DNA of 64,000 nucleotides from an uncultured Clostridia bacterium (GTDB lineage Bacteria; Bacillota; Clostridia; Oscillospirales; Acutalibacteraceae): NCBI GenBank assembly GCA_944384995.1, contig CALWVN010000001.1, positions 186,001 to 250,000 on the forward strand. The letters run 5' to 3'. Position numbers and translations under genes: made by a program. The notes under the pieces are model-generated. The model worked only from the letters and a program-made list of their open reading frames with translations, was not told the DNA's origin and made no database searches. How positions within the stretch are numbered: position 1 is the first letter of the stretch; each line of letters begins with the position of its first letter. Positions 16,106-23,274 of the stretch are shown in pieces.

Positions 16106-16983
16106 AAGATTTTAAAGGCGTTTATGCTGCATTGATGACCCCGTTTCACGAAGACGGCAGCTTGGATAAGGAAGGACTTGTGCGCCTTGCCGAGCACTGT
16201 ATCGATTCAGGGCTTACAGGGCTTTATGTCGGCGGCAGCACGGGCGAGGGCTTTTTGCTGACGGAAGAGGAGCGCATGGAGGTGTTCCGCATTGTCGGTA
16301 AGGCGATGCAGGGCAAATGCAATCTGTTCGCGCATGTCGGCGCTATTTCCACAGACAGCGCTATTCGTATGGCGAAGGTTGCGGAGGACAGCGGCTTTGA
16401 CGCTGTCAGCGCGGTTGCACCGTTTTATTATTCGTTTCCGCTTGAGGCGATCCAGACGTATTATGGGGACATTATGCATGCGACTTCTCTTCCCATGCTG
16501 ATGTACAACTTCCCGAATGCGGGCGGCTTTAACGGGATGCTGGACGTTGTGAATTCCTTTATCCATGACGATAAGCTGCTCGGCATCAAGCACACCTCGC
16601 AAAACCTCTTCGAACTGGAGCAGTTCAAGCATCTGGAGCGCGAGTTATTCGTGTTTAACGGCTTTGATGAAATGCTCGTCGCAGGGCTTTCCATGGGCGC
16701 GGACGGCGGTATCGGCAGTACCTACAACTTTATGCCCGGCATCATTCTCGATATTTACAACAATTTCGTAAAAGGCGATATCCAGGCTGCACAGGCGGCG
16801 CAGGAAAAGGCGGACGAGATCATCACGGCGATCATCCCGTACGGCACGTTCCAAATGGAAAAAGAGATCCTCAACAATCTCGGCATCCATGTCGGCGGCT
16901 GCAGAAAGCCGTTCCTGCCGCTGAGCGCGGAGGGAAAGAAAAAGGCAAAGGAAATTGCCGACAGACTCACAAGCGGGGTGTAA
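16102..16983 (+). CDS. nanA: N-acetylneuraminate lyase
   Basis: A 293-residue member of the DapA/NanA aldolase family. The Schiff-base lysine is Lys163 (GIKHTS), with Tyr135 (MLMYNFP) and the GSTGE carboxylate-binding loop at 45-49. The GGSTGEGFLL and YNFPNAGGFN segments fit NanA rather than DapA, and the next gene is nanE. It splits N-acetylneuraminate into N-acetylmannosamine and pyruvate, allowing host sialic acids to be used. The start overlaps the upstream small gene by 4 nt. No sialic acid transporter or nanK is in the window. Confidence 0.93.
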   Translation: MKDFKGVYAALMTPFHEDGSLDKEGLVRLAEHCIDSGLTGLYVGGSTGEGFLLTEEERMEVFRIVGKAMQGKCNLFAHVGAISTDSAIRMAKVAEDSGFDAVSAVAPFYYSFPLEAIQTYYGDIMHATSLPMLMYNFPNAGGFNGMLDVVNSFIHDDKLLGIKHTSQNLFELEQFKHLERELFVFNGFDEMLVAGLSMGADGGIGSTYNFMPGIILDIYNNFVKGDIQAAQAAQEKADEIITAIIPYGTFQMEKEILNNLGIHVGGCRKPFLPLSAEGKKKAKEIADRLTSGV

Positions 16984-16986
16984 ATT

Positions 16987-17685
16987 TTGGCGCATATCAA
17001 ACAGGGCAGTCTGATCATCAGCTGCCAGGCTGTAAAAGGGGAGCCGCTTTACGGGTATAATATCATGCACCTGATGGCAAAGGCGGCAAAAGAGGGTGGC
17101 GCAGACGTCATCCGCTGCAACTATGTTTCGGACATCAACAGCATCAAAGCGGAGGTCGATCTGCCGACCATCGGCATCATAAAAGCCGAATATCCCGACA
17201 GTGAGGTCTATATCACGCCGACGTTAAAGGAAGTCCAGGCGCTTCTTGAGGAGACGGATACGGAGGTCGTCGCGCTCGACGCAACACGCCGCAGCCGGCC
17301 GAACGGGGAGAAGTTGGAGAATCTTGTGCGCTATATCCGTTCCAACAAACCACAGGTGGAGATCATGGCGGATATTGCGGACATGGAGGATGCAAAGTAC
17401 GCGGATTCCCTCGGCTTTGACTATATCGGCTGCACGCTGCGCAGCTACACGGCTGCTACAAAGGGGATTTCTATTCCGGATTACGACTTTATTGCACAGC
17501 TTGTGCAAACCGTTCATGCGCATGTCATTGCGGAGGGCGGTATTTGGGAAGTCGGGCAGTTAGAAAAAGTTTGGGATGCAAATCCCTATGCGGTCGTGAT
17601 CGGTTCGGCAGTCACACGCCCGCGGGATATTACCGCGCGCTTCCGCCGCGTAACTGATGCCTGTCTTTCCGATCAAGCAAAATAA
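16987..17685 (+). CDS. nanE: N-acetylmannosamine-6-phosphate 2-epimerase
   Basis: The 232-residue TIM-barrel protein has the NanE signature SLIISCQA near the start, the catalytic Lys66 in IGIIKAEYPD, Glu183 in IAEGGIW, and a C-terminal phosphate loop (VVIGSAVTRP). It converts N-acetylmannosamine 6-phosphate to N-acetylglucosamine 6-phosphate after NanA and a kinase. The only start that keeps the conserved N-terminus is TTG at 16987, with GGGGTG just upstream (16974-16979); the first ATG, 26 codons in, would remove it. It begins 3 nt after nanA. Confidence 0.93.
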   Translation: MAHIKQGSLIISCQAVKGEPLYGYNIMHLMAKAAKEGGADVIRCNYVSDINSIKAEVDLPTIGIIKAEYPDSEVYITPTLKEVQALLEETDTEVVALDATRRSRPNGEKLENLVRYIRSNKPQVEIMADIADMEDAKYADSLGFDYIGCTLRSYTAATKGISIPDYDFIAQLVQTVHAHVIAEGGIWEVGQLEKVWDANPYAVVIGSAVTRPRDITARFRRVTDACLSDQAK

Positions 17686-17712
17686 GCGACCCAGGAGCTG
17701 CACCCGTATTTT

Positions 17713-18450
17713 ATGATTCGTACCGTATTATTTGATTTAGACGGCACCTTGCTGCCGATGGACCAAAAGACTTTTGTACATGCGTATTTCAAGGGATTGG
17801 GTGAAAAGCTACTACCCTATGGATTTGAACCGAAGGCGCTGGAGGAGGGTTTGTGGAAAGCCGTAGGTGCTGAGACCAAAAATGATGGCAGCTGTACCAA
17901 TGAAACTGCGTTCTGGCGTGTGTTTATCTCCATTTTTGGCACGCAAGTCGTGGAACTCAAGCCTGTTTTTGAATCCTATTATCAAAACGAGTTTCAAGAG
18001 GTTGCAAAGGCGTGCGGCTTCACCCCACATGCAAAAGAGATCATTGATCTTGTAAAGCAAAAAGGGATGATGCCCGTTCTTGCGACCAATCCCGTTTTCC
18101 CACGTGTTGCGACGGAAAGCCGTATCCGCTGGGCAGGGCTTGATCCCAAGGATTTTGCATTGTACACCACCTATGAAAACGCCTGCTTTTGCAAGCCAAA
18201 CCCGAAATACTACCTTGAAATTCTCGAAAAACTCGATTGTCAGCCGTCGGAATGCTTGATGGTCGGCAACGATGTGGATGAGGATATGGTTGCCGAGACA
18301 CTCGGCATGCGGGTCTTTCTGCTGTCCGATTGTCTGATCAACCGCAGCCAAAAGGATATTTCGCTTTTCCCGAACGGCAGTTTTGCCGAGCTGCAATGCT
18401 TTTTGGACAATATATGCTCCAAAACATCGTCCAAAGACACAGAAAACTAA
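17713..18450 (+). CDS. HAD-family hydrolase (phosphatase)
   Basis: The 245-residue protein has the HAD motifs: motif I DLDGT at 8-12, motif II ATNP (about 134-137), a lysine in CKPNPKYY, and motif IV VGNDVDEDM. An alpha-helical cap lies between motifs I and II. It is probably a phosphatase of small phosphorylated metabolites. Its position 27 nt after nanE could indicate a role in amino-sugar phosphate metabolism, but the substrate cannot be read from the sequence. The ribosome binding site is weak (AGGAG with long spacing). A bidirectional terminator follows. Confidence 0.85.
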   Translation: MIRTVLFDLDGTLLPMDQKTFVHAYFKGLGEKLLPYGFEPKALEEGLWKAVGAETKNDGSCTNETAFWRVFISIFGTQVVELKPVFESYYQNEFQEVAKACGFTPHAKEIIDLVKQKGMMPVLATNPVFPRVATESRIRWAGLDPKDFALYTTYENACFCKPNPKYYLEILEKLDCQPSECLMVGNDVDEDMVAETLGMRVFLLSDCLINRSQKDISLFPNGSFAELQCFLDNICSKTSSKDTEN

Positions 18451-18461
18451 ATGTTATATAA

Positions 18462-18490
18462 AAACGCCCGAACTATGCATTCGGGCGTTT
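18462..18490. terminator. Bidirectional terminator between HAD gene and NUDIX pair
   Basis: An 11-bp perfect inverted repeat, AAACGCCCGAA (18462-18472) and TTCGGGCGTTT (18480-18490), with a 7-nt loop, sits between two convergent genes. Confidence 0.9.
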
Positions 18491-18505
18491 AATAATTGTA
18501 ATTTT

Positions 18506-18970
18506 TTACTTAAGCATCTCGTCCCATTCATCCTTTCCCACTTCCTTTTTGGAAAAAAAGTGCTCAGAAAGGTTGTCATCTAAAAACAAACGGAGCGTCA
18601 TCGGCATACCGTCTGCCAAAGGTAATTTTAGAAAGCTTTCCAGCGGCGTCCAAAAAACCTGCCCCTCCTCAGAGGAGCGCAACGATCCCGAAAAAGTATC
18701 TGTTTTATAAAGCAGGATCATGTATCGTGTGCCGTCTTGCATCGTCCAATCTTTGATGCCGCACAGTTGCAGGTTTGAAGCCGTCAAACCCGTTTCCTCG
18801 AAAACCTCCCGAATCATCGCGTCCGTAAAAGATTCGCCGTATTCCACATGCCCGCCGGGGAACGTAATGCCCGGCCAATCGGGGTTCAACCGATCATCTA
18901 CAAGCACATTGCCTTTACCGTCCGAGATCATGCACATATTCGTAAAAAGTACGGGTTCCGTTTTGCTCAT
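18506..18970 (-). CDS. NUDIX hydrolase (8-oxo-dGTP diphosphatase-like)
   Basis: The 154-residue protein has a complete Nudix box: GGHVEYGESF, then REVFEETGL (pattern Gx5Ex7REUxEExGU). The surrounding sequence (ITFPGGHVE, and WTPLESFLKLPLADGMP after the box) resembles the MutT/YtkD-like proteins that hydrolyse oxidised nucleotides, but the substrate is uncertain. A GGAGG ribosome binding site precedes the ATG. Its start overlaps the stop of the upstream NUDIX gene by 4 nt, so the two are coupled. Confidence 0.9.
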   Translation of the reverse strand: MSKTEPVLFTNMCMISDGKGNVLVDDRLNPDWPGITFPGGHVEYGESFTDAMIREVFEETGLTASNLQLCGIKDWTMQDGTRYMILLYKTDTFSGSLRSSEEGQVFWTPLESFLKLPLADGMPMTLRLFLDDNLSEHFFSKKEVGKDEWDEMLK

Positions 18971-19410
18971 GGTTTTGCCTCCAAACGCTTATGAAGCTCA
19001 TATAAAGCCGTTCTATTGGAATCCAAGGAAAGCCTTTTGCATGCTGCTTCATAGGACATCCAGGCATAATCATCATGCTCTTCGGATAGATGAATGTCTA
19101 CATCACATAAAAATCCAAAAGCGTACTCCGGCACAACGTAAGTATCTGCCGGCCAGTTTCTCAAGTATTTTTCTGCAAATACGTTCGTCGGAATGCTGCA
19201 AACCGATTTCAACGGCAATAATTTTACGTTTTCTATGCTGCATTCCTCACAAATCTCCCGCACAGCGGCGTCGACAGGGGATTCGTCATCCTCACCGCCG
19301 CCCGAAACAAATTGCCATTGATCGCAGTCGGCACGGTGGAAGACACAGTAAAGCCGATGCGCATGATCAAATCGGTAAGGTATAGCAAGAATCTGAAACG
19401 GAGCGCGCAT
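18967..19410 (-). CDS. NUDIX hydrolase (NudB-like)
   Basis: A 147-residue protein with a Nudix box, SGGGEDDESPVDAAVREICE followed by ECSI. The FQILAIPYRF start and the GGGEDDESPVDAA segment resemble dihydroneopterin-triphosphate pyrophosphatase (NudB) and related proteins; the box is slightly divergent (EECSI in place of EETGI). Substrate is not certain. It is the first gene of a two-gene NUDIX operon, with only a weak ribosome binding site (GGAA), and borders a gene-free AT-rich region. Confidence 0.82.
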   Translation of the reverse strand: MRAPFQILAIPYRFDHAHRLYCVFHRADCDQWQFVSGGGEDDESPVDAAVREICEECSIENVKLLPLKSVCSIPTNVFAEKYLRNWPADTYVVPEYAFGFLCDVDIHLSEEHDDYAWMSYEAACKRLSLDSNRTALYELHKRLEAKP

Positions 19411-19851
19411 TTGTGATCATTCCTTGCAGCAATTTTTTGACAAAACCAAAAGGGGAGAAAGCTTTCTATAAATCTCAAGTTAGAATGCGGCGTTATGAAC
19501 AGCTTATGCGTTCAATTCGTGAATTAAGTTAAATTTCCTAATCCTTTGCAGAGCTTATGATCACGCTTTCAAAAACATCTGAATCTTAAGTCGAGTTATC
19601 ATAGCGACGATTCGACATTTTCCGGATGTGGATGATGTTTTAGCGAATAGATCTCAAAATAGCATAGAAGATATTAATATATTTTTTCGAATTCAAAGAG
19701 TCGTGTTAAACATCGAATTATAGTTTTATATTACAATAGCATGTTTTTGACCAAAAATCAAACGTATCAAACTTTTTACAAAAGAGCGAACAACGGTTAG
19801 ATGAGATTTATTTGAGTCGCGCTGAAGGGGCTTTGTGCAAACCCACAATTA

Positions 19852-19879
19852 ATTATACAAAATTAATATTTTGTATAAT
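19852..19879. repeat. 28-bp inverted repeat (12-bp arms, 4-nt centre)
   Basis: The left arm ATTATACAAAAT (19852-19863) is the exact reverse complement of 19868-19879, with TAAT between. Read as an 11-6-11 structure it has the same dimensions as Xer/dif-type recombination sites, and a tyrosine recombinase gene starts 630 bp away. The sequence does not match the known bacterial dif consensus, and such an AT-rich palindrome could also be a terminator or operator. Confidence 0.6.
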
Positions 19880-20479
19880 ATAGGGGAGTGAATTTTGTGT
19901 TTGCATTGGAAATAAGCGGATTTTATAGAACACATTCTTATAAATAATGTATGCACCTTTAGTTATTATCTCACGTTGTCTTACTTTTTCTATAAAAGCT
20001 TTTACTTTTATCGTTTTACCTTTTCAAATTTCGTCTTGCACATGCTCGAATCATTTTTTAGTTGTCTCACATTTTTTATTTAATATTTTTATTACTGTTT
20101 GGTTCGGTAGCTGATAGCTTACTCAGAAGTCATCCATTCCTTTTACTGCAAATAAACCAGGCTTTATCAGAAAAATTTCTATCGGCTGTATTTGACACCT
20201 GTTTTGTTTTGTAGAACAGAATTTTTACATTTTATTCAAATTTTTTCGGATCACGTTAATTAACGTACTATTTGGGCGTGTACGCTTTATGATATAAAGA
20301 CTTCAGCGGATTTTGTAGCAAACAATGTAATTGAAATTATATTTTTCAGAATTAAGAACGGTTTACCCCTTTTTGGCCTGTCCATTGCTTGTTTAGATGA
20401 CAAAACACAAAAAAAGTGATATTATATATGATATAAGTTGATGTAAGTTCAGGTATAAAGAAATATAAAGCACAACAGT

Positions 20480-20494
20480 GTGAAACAGTTTCAC
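20480..20494. promoter_or_regulatory. 15-bp palindrome in the recombinase leader, candidate operator
   Basis: GTGAAAC-A-GTTTCAC is a perfect 7-1-7 inverted repeat that ends 5 nt before the GAGGTG ribosome binding site of the tyrosine recombinase gene. This position is typical of a repressor operator; the cognate protein is unknown. Confidence 0.5.
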
Positions 20495-20511
20495 GCAATA
20501 GAGGTGATAAA

Positions 20512-21528
20512 ATGCCCTTAAAATATGCAAATTCGCCGGATCTTCCGCCGCTGTTGCGTGATTTTGTCAATCATGAATACGCCATTCGCAATAAATCTGC
20601 ATTAACGGTGGATGAATATATACTGGATCTCTCTCTGTTTTTCAGGTATTTGAAGTGCCAAAGGTCGGGAGCTTCCCCTGCCCTTTCGCTTGAAGAAACG
20701 GATATTTCCGATTTGGACATTTCATTTTTTCGTTCCATAACGCTCGGCGATGCATACGCATTTCTGTCTTATTGTAAAATGGAACGCGACAACGATGCTG
20801 CAGCCCGTGCGCGCAAAACCAGCAGCATTCGCGCATTTTTTAAATATCTTGCCGTGCAAAGAAAGCTTTTGGATGAAAACCCCATGCAGGAGCTGGAAAC
20901 GCCGAAACTCAAAAAAACGCAGCCGAAGTACCTGACCTTGGAGGAAAGCCTTCGACTGCTGGAGGCGGTAGATGGAAAATATAAAGAAAGAGATTACTGT
21001 ATCTTGACGTTGTTTTTGAATTGCGGTCTGCGCTTAGCGGAATTGGTTTCCATCAATTATACGGATATCAAAGACAACAACACTTTGGTCGTAACCGGCA
21101 AGGGCAATAAACAGCGCACCATTTATCTAAACGACGCTTGCATGGCGGCAATCAAGAATTACATGGCAGTTCGTCCTGTGGACGGTGTAGCGGCAGCTGA
21201 CAAAACCGCTCTGTTTTTAAGCAGCCGAAAAAAACGCATCAGCCCGAAAACCGTGCAGCATATCGTATATGACTATTTGGAAAAATGCGGGCTCGGTGAC
21301 CGGGGGCTTTCCGTGCATAAGCTGCGCCATACGGCAGCGACTCTGATGTATCGCTACGGCGATGTAGATGTTTTGGTGCTCAAAGAAATTTTGGGGCATG
21401 AAAACCTCGGTACAACGCAAATTTATACACATGTTGTGGACGAACAACTACAGGAAGCGTCTAAAGCCAACCCGCTTGCAAAAGTGCGACAGACCCATAA
21501 AAAGAATACGCCTAAAGAAGAAGCGTAA
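20512..21528 (+). CDS. Tyrosine recombinase, XerC/XerD-like
   Basis: The 338-residue protein has a SAM-like N-terminal domain (about 10-120) and a complete phage-integrase catalytic domain. Arg174 (CGLRLAEL), the lysine of TGKGNKQRT, His269/Arg272 (HKLRH), His296 (LGHENLG) and the nucleophile Tyr305 (IYTHV) are all present. Length and motif spacing match chromosomal Xer recombinases that resolve chromosome dimers, rather than long phage integrases. No second Xer gene is in the window. A GAGGTG ribosome binding site precedes the ATG. An AT-rich, palindrome-bearing region lies upstream, and its 3' end overlaps the next convergent gene by 17 bp. Confidence 0.9.
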   Translation: MPLKYANSPDLPPLLRDFVNHEYAIRNKSALTVDEYILDLSLFFRYLKCQRSGASPALSLEETDISDLDISFFRSITLGDAYAFLSYCKMERDNDAAARARKTSSIRAFFKYLAVQRKLLDENPMQELETPKLKKTQPKYLTLEESLRLLEAVDGKYKERDYCILTLFLNCGLRLAELVSINYTDIKDNNTLVVTGKGNKQRTIYLNDACMAAIKNYMAVRPVDGVAAADKTALFLSSRKKRISPKTVQHIVYDYLEKCGLGDRGLSVHKLRHTAATLMYRYGDVDVLVLKEILGHENLGTTQIYTHVVDEQLQEASKANPLAKVRQTHKKNTPKEEA

Positions 21529-22174
21529 TCCTATCTGAAAAGAACGCGGCGAGTACCGCGCTGAGGGCAGACGAAAATACCAAACTTGCAAACAGAACCG
21601 TGTACCGCAGAAAATACAGGCGCAGCATTTCACCGCCCGCGCCTGCATTTTCATTTTTAAGGAGAATACGGTTCAGATCCCGCGTCATCAGGATACTCTC
21701 ATTGCAGCAAAACAGGAAGCTTGCGGCGGCAATCACGGATGGGAGCAGAAATACAGCGGAAAAATACAGCATTCCGTTGATCGTATAAGTTTTATATAGA
21801 TAGGCGGCGATCAGTCCGACGCCCATCCCCTTAACAAGCGGCAGCGCCCAAAGCAAGGGTTCGCCCGCAACGCAAAGCCCTGAAATAAGGGCAATAAGCA
21901 TATACAGTGTTTCTGTACCAAGTGAATAAAGGAACTTCTTCCATATCGGCTGCCCAGCCCCGGTTTGGATCTCATTTTCTATCACGGTGCGCAGAGCTTC
22001 TGCAATTTGTTCGCTTGCGTTGCGTACCGTGACGGCGCCTAAAAATAAGCCACAGATCAAAATAGCGGTCAGCAAAACCAGCTTGGGATGGTTTTTTAGA
22101 ACCACTGTTTTTTTTCGGCTTCTGCGGTGCAGCCCGGTTGCAATGATGGTAGCACGTCTTTTTTTCCGCCTCAT
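21512..22174 (-). CDS. Stage II sporulation protein M-like membrane protein
   Basis: The 220-residue protein has a very basic N-terminus (MRRKKRRATII and HRRSRKK), a first membrane segment around 33-50 with GLFLGAVTVRN, an extracytoplasmic loop, then four more hydrophobic segments including ISGLCVAGEPLLWALPLVKG. This layout, about five membrane spans with a Gly-Leu-rich motif after the first, matches SpoIIM, part of the forespore engulfment peptidoglycan machinery. The resemblance is by topology and motif, so the call is moderate. GGGAG lies 10 nt before the ATG. The 3' end overlaps the recombinase gene. Confidence 0.65.
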   Translation of the reverse strand: MRRKKRRATIIATGLHRRSRKKTVVLKNHPKLVLLTAILICGLFLGAVTVRNASEQIAEALRTVIENEIQTGAGQPIWKKFLYSLGTETLYMLIALISGLCVAGEPLLWALPLVKGMGVGLIAAYLYKTYTINGMLYFSAVFLLPSVIAAASFLFCCNESILMTRDLNRILLKNENAGAGGEMLRLYFLRYTVLFASLVFSSALSAVLAAFFSDRITLLL

Positions 22175-22266
22175 AAGCTTTTACTCCCTTGCTTTCCACT
22201 TTCAGGCTTTGTACAAGCCCGTTCAAGGCATATATATGTGTGGTTTCCTCAAAACATGCAAGGAAC

Positions 22267-22680
22267 TTACAGCCTTTTGCCGAGCAGTCCGCCCGCAATC
22301 GGCAAAAGGAGTGCAAAGCCGAGTACGATAAGCACATGCAAAGAAAGCATACCCTTTGATATAATTAGCAGAATTGCAAGAATAAAAAGAAGCAGGAACA
22401 GCGAGGCTAGCAGGCCGATCTGCGCCACAGGGAAAGAATTTTTACGGCAGGCAAAAATTCCGCAAAGGAAAAATGCGACGGCACAGCAAACGAAAGCGGC
22501 AATCTGCAAAAACAATTCTGACGGCTGGCGTTTCAAATAGACGGCAGCCAACAGCAGCGTCAGAAGCAAAAAGATCACAAGAGAGATTGCAGCTGCGCGA
22601 AGCGCATAAAAGAGCATCGGTCGAAACCCACTCTTGGTGTTTCGGTTTTGCACAGCCCGTTTTTTTCTTCTTTTCGGCAT
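22267..22680 (-). CDS. TIGR04086-like four-helix membrane protein
   Basis: A 137-residue protein with a basic start (MPKRRKKRAVQNRNTK) and four hydrophobic segments (about 23-47, 55-75, 80-105 and 110-132). This matches the TIGR04086 family, uncharacterised membrane proteins commonly found next to yajC in Clostridia. The ATG at 22680 is preceded by GGGGGTG, but that ribosome binding site is inside the 3' arm of the yajC terminator hairpin, so translation may depend on how the RNA folds. Function unknown. Confidence 0.65.
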   Translation of the reverse strand: MPKRRKKRAVQNRNTKSGFRPMLFYALRAAAISLVIFLLLTLLLAAVYLKRQPSELFLQIAAFVCCAVAFFLCGIFACRKNSFPVAQIGLLASLFLLLFILAILLIISKGMLSLHVLIVLGFALLLPIAGGLLGKRL

Positions 22681-22724
22681 AAAAAACACCCCCGTAACCT
22701 ACTAATCGGTATGCGGGGGTGTTT
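22681..22724 (-). terminator. yajC terminator overlapping the next gene's ribosome binding site
   Basis: On the minus strand an 11-bp stem pairs 22724-22714 with 22694-22684 (core ACACCCCCG/CGGGGGTGT), followed by a run of six Ts (22686-22681) that directly touches the ATG of the downstream membrane protein gene. The GGGGGTG in the descending arm is also that gene's only visible ribosome binding site. Confidence 0.85.
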
Positions 22725-22744
22725 ATTTTTATACCGTTTTTTAA

Positions 22745-23167
22745 TTAAGCCTTATCAGAATCGGCCTTCTTGCCTTTCTTTTTCTTTGCAGCCTTTTCTT
22801 CACGCTCTTTCGCGGCTGCGGCTTTCGCAGCTTCCTGCTCCGCGCGCATTTTTTCTGTAGCGGTGTTGTTCACCTGGATCGCCCAGCGTGCGATTTTCAT
22901 TTTGTTGCGGTCGGCGCCGGTTTCAATGATCAAGGAATCCTCCTTAACCGTAACAACACGGCCCATGATGCCGCCGATGGTGGTGATCTCATCTCCGACC
23001 TGGGTGCTTTCGCGCATTTCCTGATCCTTTTTCTGCTGCTTGCGCTGCGGACGGATCATCAGAAAATACATACCGGCAACCATCACGACCAACAGCACGA
23101 TCATACCGATACTGCTCCCAGAACCGGTAGCTGTGCTTGTGGCCTCAAGGGTAAGCAATTCAAACAT
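22745..23167 (-). CDS. yajC: Preprotein translocase accessory subunit YajC
   Basis: The 140-residue protein has a short N-terminus, a single membrane segment (about 20-40) and the conserved cytoplasmic part starting YFLMIRPQRKQQKKDQEM, followed by GDEITTIGGIMGRV. A Lys/Ala/Glu-rich tail ends the protein. YajC associates with SecDF at the translocon. GGAGG precedes the ATG at 23167, so the longer open frame upstream is not used. It has its own sigma-A promoter, lies downstream of queA-tgt as in many bacteria, and ends at a strong terminator. Confidence 0.95.
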   Translation of the reverse strand: MFELLTLEATSTATGSGSSIGMIVLLVVMVAGMYFLMIRPQRKQQKKDQEMRESTQVGDEITTIGGIMGRVVTVKEDSLIIETGADRNKMKIARWAIQVNNTATEKMRAEQEAAKAAAAKEREEKAAKKKKGKKADSDKA

Positions 23168-23200
23168 AGTTTTTCCTCCAAAATTGAATTCAACGAATGT

Positions 23201-23229
23201 ATTATACATAGAATTTGTCCGATTTGCAA
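23201..23229 (-). promoter_or_regulatory. Sigma-A promoter of yajC
   Basis: On the minus strand TTGCAA (23229-23224), a 17-bp spacer and a perfect TATAAT (23206-23201), 34 nt before the yajC start codon. Confidence 0.8.
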
Positions 23230-23274
23230 GCAAAATGCAAAAATTAACAGTTTATACACACCTGTTTAGAAAAA

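Larger units (their letters stand above)
19411..20511. other. AT-rich stretch of 1.1 kb without recognisable genes
   Basis: No reading frame with homology-like composition is visible on either strand. Base composition is strikingly different from the surroundings: two sampled lines, 19681-19740 and 20041-20100, contain 15 and 13 G+C out of 60, while flanking genes are near half G+C. It contains a 28-bp inverted repeat (19852-19879) and, at its right end, a 15-bp palindrome before the recombinase gene. It could be a decayed insertion, a recombination-associated region, or a long regulatory stretch. No transposase remnant, tRNA or terminal repeat was seen. Confidence 0.7.

Noticed and set aside
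19411-20511. Insertion sequence or integrated element in the AT-rich island
   Set aside because: No transposase remnant, no terminal inverted repeats with target duplication and no tRNA attachment site were found; the recombinase looks like a chromosomal Xer protein.
20352-20570. 72-residue frame on the minus strand at the recombinase start
   Set aside because: It overlaps the recombinase start and operator, lacks a ribosome binding site and resembles nothing known.
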